Below are positions 24,096 to 32,546 of a DNA stretch of 33,195 nucleotides, one piece after another; the stretch's first letter is position 1, and each line of letters begins with the position of its first letter. The notes beneath the pieces are model-generated. The model had not been told where the DNA came from. It made no database searches and saw only the letters and a list, made by a program, of their open reading frames with translations. Origin of the DNA: a virus; the IMG/VR virus record IMGVR_UViG_3300002835_000646, positions 1 to 33,195 of that record; one strand, given 5' to 3'. Position numbers and translations under genes: made by a program.

Positions 24096-24308
24096 ATGTC
24101 AACGGTAACTCTTAGAAACGTAAAGGGATCGCCGCTGACTAATGCGGAGGTTGATGCTAACTTTTCGAACTTGAATAGCGACAAGTCGGAAAAAGCAGCC
24201 AACCTCAGCGACCTCACTAGCGCGAGTACCGCCCGGAGCAATCTGGGCGTGTACTCAAGCGCTGAGGTAGACAGCAAAGCGATTGCTATGGCTATCGCTC
24301 TGGGGTAA
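24096..24308 (+). CDS. Small tail-fibre-type protein (70 residues)
   Basis: The product MSTVTLRNVKGSPLTNAEVD continues with an NFSNLNSDKSEKAANLSDLT segment and ASTARSNLGVYSSAEVD. This is a common N-terminal fibre element: a strand followed by short heptad-like repeats in which LSDLTSASTARSNLGV is a hallmark. Here it stands alone rather than at the start of a long fibre, which suggests a separated or degenerate attachment piece. It ends 3 bases before the next gene. Confidence 0.65.
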   Translation: MSTVTLRNVKGSPLTNAEVDANFSNLNSDKSEKAANLSDLTSASTARSNLGVYSSAEVDSKAIAMAIALG

Positions 24309-24311
24309 CAC

Positions 24312-24638
24312 ATGGCTTTTAAATCGATCGCATTGCCGAACATCGGCACATCAGGATCGCCTTCGACTGTTACTACTACCGTACAGGCTGGGGAAACCCA
24401 GACCCTTATTGGGTTAGCTTTTGCCAACGCAAGCGGTACAAACGTGACTATTTCGGCGAAACTGAACAAGAGTGGCGGCGCTTCTGCGTTCTTAATTAAG
24501 GACGCACTGGTTCTTCCAGGCGGAGCGTTGGCGGTGGTAGGCGGCGATCAAAAAGTGGTGCTCGAAACGGGCGACACAATTACTGCGTACGCAAGTGCTA
24601 GTAATTCAGTCGACGCTACTCTGTCTTACCTCGTCTGA
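24312..24638 (+). CDS. Small beta-rich structural protein (108 residues)
   Basis: The product starts MAFKSIALPNIGTSGSPSTV and continues with strands TTTVQAGETQTLIGLAFAN, TNVTISAKLNKSGGASAFLI, ALVLPGGALAVVGGDQKVVL and DTITAYASASNSVDATLSYL. The pattern of hydrophobic strands with Gly/Ser turns fits a small beta-sandwich virion protein. I recall comparable proteins between fibre genes of other phages, where they have no assigned function. It lies 10 bases before the first long fibre gene. Confidence 0.62.
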   Translation: MAFKSIALPNIGTSGSPSTVTTTVQAGETQTLIGLAFANASGTNVTISAKLNKSGGASAFLIKDALVLPGGALAVVGGDQKVVLETGDTITAYASASNSVDATLSYLV

Positions 24639-24648
24639 GGATTGAGCA

Positions 24649-26727
24649 ATGGGCTATATTGGTAACGCTCCGTTTGGCGGACAAATCACTGGTGACAACG
24701 TCCTTGACGGGTCAGTTGGCACAGCTGATATAACCAATGGAGCAGTTACGGCTGCCAAACTTAGTTCTACTGCTATTACTGATAAGCTTGGATTCACGCC
24801 GTACAATTCCGCTAACCCTAGTGGGTACATAACTAGTTCTGCGCTCTCTCCGTACTTAACGATTGCTAGCGCAGCTAGTACGTATCAGACTATCCTTACC
24901 TACTCTGACGTTACTACAGCTCTCGGATTTACTCCGTATAACAGCACAAACCCTAGCGGGTATATATCCGGCAACCAGACGATTACCGTCTCCGGTGACG
25001 CCAGCGGTAGCGGTACTACTGCAATCTCTCTTACGCTGGCTAACAGCGGCGTTAGTGCTGGCACCTACGGTAACGCAACAAACATTCCTCAGATCGCGGT
25101 TGACGCTAAAGGTAGACTTACTTCTGTTAGTAACGTTGCTGTTAGCATCCCGTCCGGGTCTTTGACGTTTACCGGTGATGTAACTGGAACCGGATCGACT
25201 GGATCCAGCACGGCATTGACGTTAGCCAACAGCGGCGTGTCTGCCGGTACGTACACAAAAGTCACTGTTGATGCGAAAGGCCGCGTTACTACCGGAGCAT
25301 CGCTAGCCTCGGGCGACCTGCCTACCTACACCGGCACGATCACCTCAAGCCAGGTGACGACCGCGCTCGGGTACACGCCTCCGCAGCCAACCGGTACTGG
25401 TGCAAGCGGAACGTGGGGCATCTCGATCAGCGGCAACGCTGCTACGGCAACCACGGCTTCCAACGTAAACAACGGCACGTTGACAATGAACGTGTCGGGT
25501 ACGGGGTTGTCTGGTTCTCAGACTTTTACGGCTAACCAGTCGAGCAACGCAACGTTCACAATAACGTCGAACGCAACAAGTGCAAATACAGCAAACGCTA
25601 TTGTCGCGCGTGATGCTAATGGTGCTTTTGTTGCTCAAGACATTACCGCCACTCGTAGTAACGGCACCGGCGTTATTTTCTTTGGTAATACTGGAACGCG
25701 ATACCTTTTCTGGGATGGGACTAACTACGCCATGCCCGGTGCCAATCTTTTTGTTAACGGTTCTCAGGCCGTCACAAATAACGGTGGTACGTGGGGCATC
25801 AATATCTCCGGCACGGCCGCGTACGCAACCAACACTACGCAGGGTTTTGCTAGTAACTGGAACACCGACTTCGCCAACACGCCTGCTGGGAGCACAAGGC
25901 TTTCTGGCGACACACCTACTGGTAGCTCAACAGGTGGCCCCGGTGGAGTGTGGTGGTTCCAGCAAAACATGCGTCATACCAACGCATCAAACGTCTGGGG
26001 CGTTCAGGTCGCGTGGGGGTGGGAAGACAATGCTAACGTTCTTCGCACTCGCAACGTACAAGGCGGCAATTACGGTGCGTGGGTCACGTACCTTAATAGC
26101 GCTAATTACACTTCTTATGTAACGGGTAGCAAATTGCAGTCACAGACATTTACAGGTTCGGGCACCTTTACTGTCCCGACAGGCGTTACATCCGTTTGGG
26201 TCACCATGGTTGGTGGCGGCTCAGGCGGAGGCGCAAGCGCATACGGCAACGGTGCTGGCGGCGGCGGTGCTGGCGCATATATGATCAAAAGGGCCGTTAA
26301 TGTTACGCCGGGATCAGGAGTTGCTGTCACTATCGGTGGAGGGGGTGCTGGTCACCCTCCTGACTCTCAAGGTAACGGGTCTCCTGGCGGTGCTACTTCG
26401 TTTGGCTCAATTAGCTGCTCTGGCGCGCTTGGTGGCGGTGGTATTGGCCAACAGCAAAATTCACAGGCAGGCGCTGGTGGAGCGGTTGGTGGCGCAAGGC
26501 AATACACTTTCGCAGCGGGTAGCCTTGGCGGGCTAGTGGGTAGAAACGTAACGGGTGGCGTCAATTGGGGCGGCGGTGCAGGCGGCCTGTATGGTAACGG
26601 CGGTAACGCTAGCGACGCTTACGGTGAGAGCGCGGTTGGAAACTCCGGCGGCGGTGGCGGTGCTGGTGGTTATGGCGGCGGCGGTAACGGTGGATCGGGA
26701 ATGGTTATCGTCGAGTGGTTAGCATAA
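24649..26727 (+). CDS. Tail fibre with knob-like region and C-terminal glycine-rich adhesin
   Basis: The 692-residue product begins MGYIGNAPFGGQITGDNVLD. Repeated fibre words follow (LGFTPYNSANPSGYI at about 48 and a second copy near 92; LALANSGVSAGTY-like words), then a knob-like section around 385-490 containing GVWWFQQNMRHTN and GGNYGAWVTYLNSANY. The last 195 residues start FTGSGTFTVPTGVTSVWVTM and are packed with Gly runs (GGGSGGG, NGAGGGGAGAY). Such glycine-rich tips form the polyglycine receptor-binding domains known from the gp38 adhesins of T-even phages. Here the tip is fused to the fibre instead of being a separate gene. Confidence 0.82.
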   Translation: MGYIGNAPFGGQITGDNVLDGSVGTADITNGAVTAAKLSSTAITDKLGFTPYNSANPSGYITSSALSPYLTIASAASTYQTILTYSDVTTALGFTPYNSTNPSGYISGNQTITVSGDASGSGTTAISLTLANSGVSAGTYGNATNIPQIAVDAKGRLTSVSNVAVSIPSGSLTFTGDVTGTGSTGSSTALTLANSGVSAGTYTKVTVDAKGRVTTGASLASGDLPTYTGTITSSQVTTALGYTPPQPTGTGASGTWGISISGNAATATTASNVNNGTLTMNVSGTGLSGSQTFTANQSSNATFTITSNATSANTANAIVARDANGAFVAQDITATRSNGTGVIFFGNTGTRYLFWDGTNYAMPGANLFVNGSQAVTNNGGTWGINISGTAAYATNTTQGFASNWNTDFANTPAGSTRLSGDTPTGSSTGGPGGVWWFQQNMRHTNASNVWGVQVAWGWEDNANVLRTRNVQGGNYGAWVTYLNSANYTSYVTGSKLQSQTFTGSGTFTVPTGVTSVWVTMVGGGSGGGASAYGNGAGGGGAGAYMIKRAVNVTPGSGVAVTIGGGGAGHPPDSQGNGSPGGATSFGSISCSGALGGGGIGQQQNSQAGAGGAVGGARQYTFAAGSLGGLVGRNVTGGVNWGGGAGGLYGNGGNASDAYGESAVGNSGGGGGAGGYGGGGNGGSGMVIVEWLA

Positions 26728-26739
26728 GGAGTATAAGAC

Positions 26740-27114
26740 GTGGCACATTTTGCACAGCTTGATGAAGACAACGTGGTAATCAAAGTCGTAGTGATTGGCA
26801 ACGAAGATATATGCGACGAAGACGGAAACGAGGTTGAAAGTATTGGCGTCGCCTTTTGCCAAAGTTTATTTGGCGAGGGCAATTGGGTGCAGACCTCGTA
26901 TAACGGAACGTTTCGTAAACGATATGCTGGCGTAGGTTATACCTATGACGCTGACTACGACGCGTTTATCCCACCGAAGCCATTTGCTTCTTGGGTTTTT
27001 GATGAAGTCAAACTGAACTGGGCACCACCGGTGCCATTTCCGTCTGACGGTGGACGCTACGATTGGGACGAAGCATCAGGCTCTTGGGAAGCCATTGCTG
27101 GTTCAAACGGTTAA
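26740..27114 (+). CDS. Conserved small marine-phage tail-region protein
   Basis: The GTG start at 26740 has AAGGAG 8 bases upstream. The 124-residue product MAHFAQLDEDNVVIKVVVIG, with SYNGTFRKRYAGVGYTYDAD in the middle and DAFIPPKPFASWVFDEVKLN toward the end, is a layout I know well from cyanophages and pelagiphages. It is often next to fibres and found in virions, but has no assigned activity. The pattern of a question-like N-terminal segment followed by W-P-P and W-D-E motifs suggests a fibre-associated domain or chaperone. It follows the first adhesin in the same way the Tfa-like genes follow later ones. Confidence 0.75.
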   Translation: MAHFAQLDEDNVVIKVVVIGNEDICDEDGNEVESIGVAFCQSLFGEGNWVQTSYNGTFRKRYAGVGYTYDADYDAFIPPKPFASWVFDEVKLNWAPPVPFPSDGGRYDWDEASGSWEAIAGSNG

Positions 27115-27124
27115 TAGGTGCTAA

Positions 27125-27322
27125 ATGGAAACGTATTCTTTTGTTCTTACTGAGCAGGACGCCAACATTATTATTGGCGCGTTGGCAAAACAACCGTTTG
27201 AGGTGGTTGTGAACCTGATACAGAAACTTCAAACGCAAGCTGAGAAGCAAAGAAACGCTAAGGAAATGATGGAGGTAGCGGCAGGAGCGGCTTCCACCGA
27301 ACTTCCTAGCCCAGCCAAATAA
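27125..27322 (+). CDS. Small helical protein (65 residues)
   Basis: The product METYSFVLTEQDANIIIGAL continues with KQPFEVVVNLIQKLQTQAEK and a Lys/Glu-rich helix, ending in a Pro/Ser tail. I recall small proteins of this layout near tail genes in many phages. It could act as a chaperone or structural peptide, but no function can be given. A perfect hairpin follows its stop codon. Confidence 0.6.
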   Translation: METYSFVLTEQDANIIIGALAKQPFEVVVNLIQKLQTQAEKQRNAKEMMEVAAGAASTELPSPAK

Positions 27323-27326
27323 AATC

Positions 27327-27346
27327 AGAGCAGCAAAAGCTGCTCT
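27327..27346 (+). terminator. Perfect 8-bp hairpin after the 65-residue gene
   Basis: AGAGCAGC (27327-27334) pairs with GCTGCTCT (27339-27346) around AAAA. No T-run follows; instead GAGG, the ribosome site of the next fibre gene, lies 1 base further on. It may be an mRNA-stabilising or processing stem rather than a terminator. Confidence 0.45.
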
Positions 27347-27357
27347 TGAGGTAACGC

Positions 27358-28725
27358 ATGGCATACATCGGCAACGCACCAGGGTTCTCAACGCAGCGCA
27401 TCGTGACTACGTTCACGGCGACTGCTGGTCAGACCTCGTTCTCGCCCACCGGCGGGTACATACTTAATTACGTCGATGTGTACTACAACGGCGTTAAGTT
27501 GGTAGCGGGTGACGATTTCACTGCTACCGACATGAGCGCGGTTGTATTAACCATTCCTGCTTCTGCTGGTGACATGGTTGAAGTTGTCTCGTATGTACCG
27601 AGAGGCTTAACTGACGGTTACACCAAGGTTGAAGCCGACGCTCGCTACGAACCAATTGATAGCGCGTATACAAAAGCTGAAGCTGATGCCCGTTACGAAC
27701 CAATCGATAGCGCCTACACGAAAGCAGAATCTGACGCTCGTTACGAGCCTTTAGACAGCGCGTATACAAAAGCTGAGTCTGATGCGAAGTACGCGCTGTT
27801 AGGTGCGAACACTGACATTACTTCGCTAAATCCTGACTACATAACGTTTGACCAGACGGCAGTCGTCACCGACGCTGTTGGCCGCTTGACATGGGATTCT
27901 GCGACCGGCTCTTTGCGCATGCCGATGCTCGGCGGTAATGCCGTTGCGTCTCTCGGTCAAACAATGCATGCGTATGTAACTAACGCCGAGTCGTTTACAA
28001 TCAATAAAGGGCAGCCTGTATATCTACACTCTGCTCAAGGCGATCGAGCGACGGTAAAGCTGGCGTTTAATACTTCTGATGCAACATCGGCAAAGACTTT
28101 TGGTCTTGCCGCTGAAAACATAGGCGCGAATCAGACAGGCTACGTTATTTGCCAAGGCGTACTAAGTAATATAGATACATCCGCTTACACTGGCGGAGCA
28201 ACTCTTTACCTTGGAAGCACTGCTGGGTCGCTAACAACGACTAAGCCAGTAGCGCCAAACCACTTGGTTTATATCGGCGTTGTCGAAAAAACCAATGCTG
28301 GCGGCGGTCAGATTTACGTTCGCCCACAGAATGGGTACGAGCTGGATGAGATTCACGACGTACTGATTACGTCTCCTGCCAATGGGCAGATACTGGTATA
28401 CGACGGCTCCACTAACTTATGGAAAAATCAAGCCCCGGCTGGCGGTCTGCCAGATTTAGTAGTCGTCTCTGGCACTACGCAAGCAGCCGTCGCTAACAAG
28501 CACTACGTTTTGACTAACGCTGCTACCACGACCGTCACACTTCCGGCTTCTCCGGCGGCTGGCGACGTAGTGTGGGTCACTGTAGAGAACGGCCGCATCG
28601 ACAACGTGATTGCCCGCAACGGCCAGAACATTGAAAGCATCGCGGATGACTTACTGCTCGACGACACGCAAGCGTCGCTGCAGCTCCGCTACGTCAACGC
28701 AACTATTGGATGGGTTTTGATATGA
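27358..28725 (+). CDS. Tail fibre with 16-residue repeats and shared C-terminal domain
   Basis: The 455-residue product begins MAYIGNAPGFSTQRIVTTFT. A beta domain (residues 8-85, including DVYYNGVKLVAGDDFTATDM) is typical of fibre attachment. Four tandem 16-residue units, YTKAEADARYEPIDSA and variants, follow at residues 88-151. A beta-rich middle leads to a 92-residue C-terminal domain (364-455, including HYVLTNAATTTVTLPASP, GDVVWVTVENGR and NVIARNG). The same domain ends the fibre gene at 29886. It overlaps the following adhesin gene as ATGA, so shaft and tip are probably made in a fixed ratio. Confidence 0.78.
   Translation: MAYIGNAPGFSTQRIVTTFTATAGQTSFSPTGGYILNYVDVYYNGVKLVAGDDFTATDMSAVVLTIPASAGDMVEVVSYVPRGLTDGYTKVEADARYEPIDSAYTKAEADARYEPIDSAYTKAESDARYEPLDSAYTKAESDAKYALLGANTDITSLNPDYITFDQTAVVTDAVGRLTWDSATGSLRMPMLGGNAVASLGQTMHAYVTNAESFTINKGQPVYLHSAQGDRATVKLAFNTSDATSAKTFGLAAENIGANQTGYVICQGVLSNIDTSAYTGGATLYLGSTAGSLTTTKPVAPNHLVYIGVVEKTNAGGGQIYVRPQNGYELDEIHDVLITSPANGQILVYDGSTNLWKNQAPAGGLPDLVVVSGTTQAAVANKHYVLTNAATTTVTLPASPAAGDVVWVTVENGRIDNVIARNGQNIESIADDLLLDDTQASLQLRYVNATIGWVLI
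27619..27810 (+). repeat. Four tandem 48-bp coding repeats
   Basis: Units begin at 27619, 27667, 27715 and 27763 and encode YTKxEADARYEPxDSA-like segments in the fibre gene. The copies differ mostly at third codon positions, so the peptide is kept while the DNA has drifted. The last copy is degenerate at its end (KYALLG). It is not a CRISPR array, as there are no spacers. Confidence 0.85.
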
Positions 28726-29234
28726 CCGCTCTTAGCAGCCTAAGGTCTGGCGGAAAGCCAAAACAAGTAACTACGTATACAAGTGGAACTGGAACATATA
28801 CGCCTACCGCCGCTAATGCGTGGTGCTACGTCACTCTCGTCGGCGGAGGCGGAAATGGTGGCGGCGGCTCCGGTGACGGCGGGTCTGCTGCAGCTGTATG
28901 GACACAGTGGATAAAGTTGTCAGGGGCTACTTCTTATGCTGTTGGAGCTGGCGGCGGCGGCAACACTACGTTTGGCTCGTTAACCGCAGTTGGAGGTAGA
29001 TCCGGCGGCGGCAACTTCTCTCAGGGTAGTGACGCTGGCGGAGGAGCTGGTGGTTTTAATGGACAGTCGTCGCAATATGGCGCAGGAGGTTCTGGATCTG
29101 GCTACGGGGGTGTAAACGGTGGTAACGCAACTGGCTACGGAGCCGGTGGGGGCGGCGCCGGGTACTACTACGGCGGGCGGGATGCTGGCAGCGGGTCTGG
29201 CGGTTTAATTATCATTGAGGATTTTGGACCATGA
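28722..29234 (+). CDS. Glycine-rich receptor-binding tip protein
   Basis: The ATG at 28722 overlaps the fibre stop as ATGA; an in-frame ATG at 28710 lies within the fibre gene and is less likely. The 170-residue product opens with MTALSSLRSGGKPKQVTTYT, then TGTYTPTAANAWCYVTLVGG, and is followed by Gly/Ser/Asn-rich sequence (GGGGNGGGGSGDGGS, GYGAGGGGAGYYYGG) to the end LIIIEDFGP. This is the same class of glycine-rich tip as the C-terminus of the fibre at 24649, here as a separate protein. Such tips are the host-range determinants of fibres. Confidence 0.75.
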   Translation: MTALSSLRSGGKPKQVTTYTSGTGTYTPTAANAWCYVTLVGGGGNGGGGSGDGGSAAAVWTQWIKLSGATSYAVGAGGGGNTTFGSLTAVGGRSGGGNFSQGSDAGGGAGGFNGQSSQYGAGGSGSGYGGVNGGNATGYGAGGGGAGYYYGGRDAGSGSGGLIIIEDFGP

Positions 29235-29650
29235 AGCGTTGGGCATTGATTGAAGACGGAAAAGTAACAAATGTCGTCGAGCAGGCCACGCAGCCGGTAT
29301 TGTTTGGTTCATGGGTTGAAACGCCGACGCACTATGTTAGCCCCGGTTGGAGTTATATAGATGGCGAATTCGTTGACCCACGTCCGCCGATCACTATTCC
29401 TAACATTATCACAAAGGTGTCGTTTCGTTTCCGCATGACCGACACTGAGTATGTCGGCGTTCTGACCGCTGCCAAGACCGACGTTGAGGTCCAGGCTTGG
29501 GTCGAGACCTTCAACATGGTGTCACAGGTCAACTTGTCGGACGAACGAACCGTGGCCGGACTTAACGTCTTGGTCAGCAAAGGTCTGCTCACCCAAGAGC
29601 GGGCTACAGAAATACTGTCTACTACCGTACTAGAGGGGGAAAGGCCGTAA
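29231..29650 (+). CDS. Fibre-associated chaperone-like protein A
   Basis: The ATG overlaps the tip gene as ATGA. The 139-residue product has an N-terminal segment MKRWALIEDGKVTNVVEQAT with WSYIDGEFVDP, reminiscent of the start of many fibre-assembly proteins. Residues 60-127 (TKVSFRFRMTDTEYVGVLTA, WVETFNMVSQVNLSDERTV) form a helical domain that is repeated in the gene at 32232. Both copies directly follow a receptor-binding protein. I infer a chaperone or connector role for fibre tips. The name is functional inference and not a family assignment. Confidence 0.6.
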   Translation: MKRWALIEDGKVTNVVEQATQPVLFGSWVETPTHYVSPGWSYIDGEFVDPRPPITIPNIITKVSFRFRMTDTEYVGVLTAAKTDVEVQAWVETFNMVSQVNLSDERTVAGLNVLVSKGLLTQERATEILSTTVLEGERP

Positions 29651-29871
29651 TGTCCAGAGCCAGAACACTAGCCAGCGCCATCGGTTCCGACGGTGCGCTT
29701 AACGTAGGCGACGTCGCGGGGCTGCATACGGTCGCGTCTACGGGTCTTTTTTCGGACCTTATGAGTAAACCCACAACCCTGGCCGGATATGGTATAACAG
29801 ACGCGGCCACGCAACAGTACGTCGCTGATTCCATTGGAGAAGTAGAAGCGCTCGCGTTGGCGGGCATTTAG
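29650..29871 (+). CDS. Small fibre-type protein (73 residues)
   Basis: The start overlaps the previous stop as TAATG. The product MSRARTLASAIGSDGALNVG has GLFSDLMSKPTTLAGYGITD in its second half. SKPTTLAGYGITDA is a classic tail-fibre word, and the MSRAR start is common at phage fibre N-termini. Like the gene at 24096, it is a short fibre-like piece preceding a long fibre. It may be a separate attachment peptide or the relic of an N-terminal domain split from the next gene. Confidence 0.65.
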   Translation: MSRARTLASAIGSDGALNVGDVAGLHTVASTGLFSDLMSKPTTLAGYGITDAATQQYVADSIGEVEALALAGI

Positions 29872-29885
29872 AGAGGTACGGCCAA

Positions 29886-30758
29886 ATGCCAGTCAATATA
29901 TCGGTTTTTGAGTCCAGCCTTCAGTCAAAACTGAACGGTACTACTGGCTCAAGCAGTGGTACTGAGTTCTTACTCCTGTCCAAGTCGCTCAACGAGCTTA
30001 ACACAGGTTTTACCGCTACCGTTGCTGCTGTTAACGATCTTCCTGCCGCAGCTGGAAATGCTGGGCGAATCATTTTTGTCACCGCAACCAACCTGCCGTA
30101 CTACAGCAACGGCACGTCTTGGAACTCAATCAGCGGCACGGTTTCCAGCATCTCGGTGTCCGGTGGTACGACCGGTCTTACGACTACTGGTGGCCCGATC
30201 ACTGCGAGTGGGACGATCACGCTTACCGGTACTCTTACGGTAGCTAACGGTGGTACCGGCGCAACAACCGAGTCTGGTGCCCGAACGGCGCTTGGTGTAC
30301 CCAGCCTGACAGGTACTGGAGCGACCGGCTCCTGGGACATCTCAGTCACCGGCACCGCGTCCAACGTTACCGGTGTTGTTGCCGCTGCCAACGGTGGCAC
30401 TGGCATTACATCTCCTGGCGTGGCTGGGAACGTCCTTACCTCTGACGGCACCGCATGGGTAAGCACGCCTGTTCAGGGGTTGCCCACCGCGAATATTGTA
30501 AGCGGCACGACTCAGCAGGCCGTAGCACTCAACCACTACATTCTGGTCAACGCAGCAGCGACCACGGTCACGCTGCCAGCGACCCCGTCGCTTGGCGATG
30601 TGGTGTGGGTGACGGTGGCTAACGGCAGAACAGACAACGTCATCGCAAGGAACGGATCAAATATCCAGTCCCTTGCAGAGAATCTTACGATTAACGCGGC
30701 CTACGCCGCTGTTCAACTTCGGTATGCAGACGCAACGAGAGGATGGGTTTTCACATGA
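29886..30758 (+). CDS. Tail fibre with C-terminal domain shared with the 27358 fibre
   Basis: The 290-residue product MPVNISVFESSLQSKLNGTT carries TAVNDLPAAAGNAGRIIFV-type sequence near 50 and fibre repeats (ANGGTGATTESGARTALGV, AANGGTGITSPGVAGNVL). Residues 199-290 (HYILVNAAATTVTLPATP, GDVVWVTVANGRTDNVIARN, LRYADATRGWVF) are clearly paralogous to residues 364-455 of the fibre at 27358. DNA of the two copies differs at many third positions, so the duplication is old or the second copy was acquired from a related phage. It overlaps the next gene as ATGA. Confidence 0.77.
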   Translation: MPVNISVFESSLQSKLNGTTGSSSGTEFLLLSKSLNELNTGFTATVAAVNDLPAAAGNAGRIIFVTATNLPYYSNGTSWNSISGTVSSISVSGGTTGLTTTGGPITASGTITLTGTLTVANGGTGATTESGARTALGVPSLTGTGATGSWDISVTGTASNVTGVVAAANGGTGITSPGVAGNVLTSDGTAWVSTPVQGLPTANIVSGTTQQAVALNHYILVNAAATTVTLPATPSLGDVVWVTVANGRTDNVIARNGSNIQSLAENLTINAAYAAVQLRYADATRGWVFT

Positions 30759-32221
30759 GTACGCTCACTCAATTTACTGGCGGCGGCGATTCGATACTCG
30801 GGGAAGTCGTCGAGTTTAACGCGCGAACCAAAGGGTTTAGCTTTACTGACGGTACTCGCGAATACATGCAGACCGGCGTTATCAAAGAGTACTCCTCTGC
30901 GTACGCGCCTCTTGTTGCATCAAATACGCTGTGTGGAATCAGCGTGCCTACTGATCCCCTCCATAAGGATTGGTCGTTCTTGTCGTACTCAAACTACTGG
31001 AACCAAACTTCTAGTCATGCTGGCGCCAAATTTTTTCAGCTAGGAACAGATCAAGCAAGCGGACTTCCGTACAAGCATATATGCCTAATTGGCAGCAACT
31101 ACGCAGGCGCAGGTTCTACTTGGTTCAAGCATAAGTACGGCGTCAACTTTGCAAACACCGTGACCGCCCAGCAGGACGACGACGGTGGCGGAGTTCATTC
31201 AGTTCATTTGTTCAATAACCGGCTCGTGTTTAGTGGCTACCGCTCCTCAATGGATACTGACGCCAACGGCTTCAGTATGTTTTGGTCGACGGGCGCTAAT
31301 AGCCCTACACAAAATGCTACTCGTAACTATCAGACTACATGGAACTGGGGCTACACGCCGATCCCAGCGGAAAATCAGACTACTGCGCTTTTGTGGACTA
31401 TTTATGAGTACGCCAGAAGCGGGTGGAGCGCTAACGCCTTTAAGACCACAGACGGCGTTAACTTTACGTCGCTAAATATCACTTCAGATCTACGTTATCC
31501 GGGTCGGTTTACTTGGTCTACTGTGGGTAACTGTTGGATTATGGTGACATGGGACGGCCGTATCATGACGTCTGCTGACGGACAGACGTGGACTCAACGG
31601 ACTGTTCCGGTTGGTATGCCGACCTCTATAGGCCATTCTATGTTGTTTGGCTCTTCGGGGTATCGCTTCTGCGTAGATCATCCGACCCAAGGCACCATTA
31701 TTTGTCTCGATAGTAACGATACAACTAGTCTGTACTTCCTTAAGACTACAGACGGTATCAACTACACCCTCTTAAACGCAGCGAGTGCAAACCCCCACCT
31801 GCGTAATTATTTTTGGGGTGCATCTGGCTATCAGCCGCGCCTTATGCGGGATGGCGATACGTTGATTATGTACAACGTATCAACTACTAACGGTGACACT
31901 GCAGGTTCTACCATTGCCACCTCTACGGACTTTGGTCAGACCTGGACGCTTCACCCATTAATTTTCAACAACAACCCGCCAAGCAATACGTTGCAGACTG
32001 CCGGTGGTATTTACTTAAACTTTATGGGGTTAGAGAAGTTTGATTCTAAGTGGTACGGAATTTTCATGGCTCGCAACCAATACGGCACTGTTGGTACAAA
32101 AGCCTATGAATTAACAAACCGTGGTGGTTATTTCTCAGGCACGCCAACCCATATTGGCGTAACTCAGGGCCTTTCGTTTGCAACCGGCAGCAGTTTGTCG
32201 CCCTATGTTCGGATTAAGTGA
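30755..32221 (+). CDS. Beta-propeller receptor-binding protein with Asp-box repeats
   Basis: The 488-residue product occupies the tip position that the glycine-rich protein holds in the preceding cassette. At least four Asp-box-like motifs are seen: TTDGVNF (231-237), SADGQTW (273-279), TTDGINY (331-337) and STDFGQTW (390-397), with about 40-60 residues between them. Asp-boxes mark the blades of sialidase-like beta-propellers. No sialidase arginine triad is recognisable, so I infer glycan binding rather than cleavage. The start at 30755 (ATGA overlap) is preferred to ATG 30743. The N-terminal 40 residues (FNARTKGFSFTDGTREYMQ) probably attach it to the fibre. Confidence 0.65.
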   Translation: MSTLTQFTGGGDSILGEVVEFNARTKGFSFTDGTREYMQTGVIKEYSSAYAPLVASNTLCGISVPTDPLHKDWSFLSYSNYWNQTSSHAGAKFFQLGTDQASGLPYKHICLIGSNYAGAGSTWFKHKYGVNFANTVTAQQDDDGGGVHSVHLFNNRLVFSGYRSSMDTDANGFSMFWSTGANSPTQNATRNYQTTWNWGYTPIPAENQTTALLWTIYEYARSGWSANAFKTTDGVNFTSLNITSDLRYPGRFTWSTVGNCWIMVTWDGRIMTSADGQTWTQRTVPVGMPTSIGHSMLFGSSGYRFCVDHPTQGTIICLDSNDTTSLYFLKTTDGINYTLLNAASANPHLRNYFWGASGYQPRLMRDGDTLIMYNVSTTNGDTAGSTIATSTDFGQTWTLHPLIFNNNPPSNTLQTAGGIYLNFMGLEKFDSKWYGIFMARNQYGTVGTKAYELTNRGGYFSGTPTHIGVTQGLSFATGSSLSPYVRIK

Positions 32222-32231
32222 GGATTAGACA

Positions 32232-32519
32232 ATGTCAGAAGAGTTTATCTTTATTCCTCAGGTCGAGCCAAAAATCGTCACTAAGCTGGCGTTCCGCTAT
32301 CGACTGACCGACGAGGAGTTTGTCGGGATCATCGATGCGGCGCAGACCAGCGTGCCGGTGCGAGCATGGTTTGAGACGTTCAACATGGTTTCGCAGATTA
32401 ACCTCGCCGACAAGCGAACTGCTGACGGACTTGACGCTTTGGTTGCGCTAGGACTGTTGGAAGAGGAGCGAGTCAAGGAGATTATTGAGGCCCCCATCCA
32501 GCCGGAAGAACGCCCCTAA
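32232..32519 (+). CDS. Fibre-associated chaperone-like protein B (paralogue of A)
   Basis: The 95-residue product has AGGA upstream of ATG 32232. Residues 16-85 (TKLAFRYRLTDEEFVGIIDA, WFETFNMVSQINLADKRT) match the helical domain of the protein at 29231 across about 68 residues, but the first domain of that protein is missing here and is replaced by MSEEFIFIPQVEPK. It follows the propeller gene just as its paralogue follows the glycine-rich tip gene. Role in fibre assembly or tip folding is inferred from this consistent pairing. Confidence 0.62.
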   Translation: MSEEFIFIPQVEPKIVTKLAFRYRLTDEEFVGIIDAAQTSVPVRAWFETFNMVSQINLADKRTADGLDALVALGLLEEERVKEIIEAPIQPEERP

Positions 32520-32523
32520 TTTC

Positions 32524-32546
32524 TACCACGGCTACCTGCCGTGGTA
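32524..32546 (+). terminator. 9-bp perfect hairpin closing the fibre array
   Basis: TACCACGGC (32524-32532) pairs with GCCGTGGTA (32538-32546) around TACCT, then ATATTTAG follows. The stem is stable but the U-run is poor, so termination may be partial. It lies directly after the last fibre gene. Confidence 0.6.

Noticed and set aside
27619-27810. Regular 48-base repeats as a possible CRISPR array
   Set aside because: There are no spacers; the units are contiguous, in frame and encode a fibre shaft.
24649-32221. Diversity-generating retroelement acting on fibre tips
   Set aside because: No reverse transcriptase gene and no template/variable repeat pair with adenine-specific differences was seen in the window.
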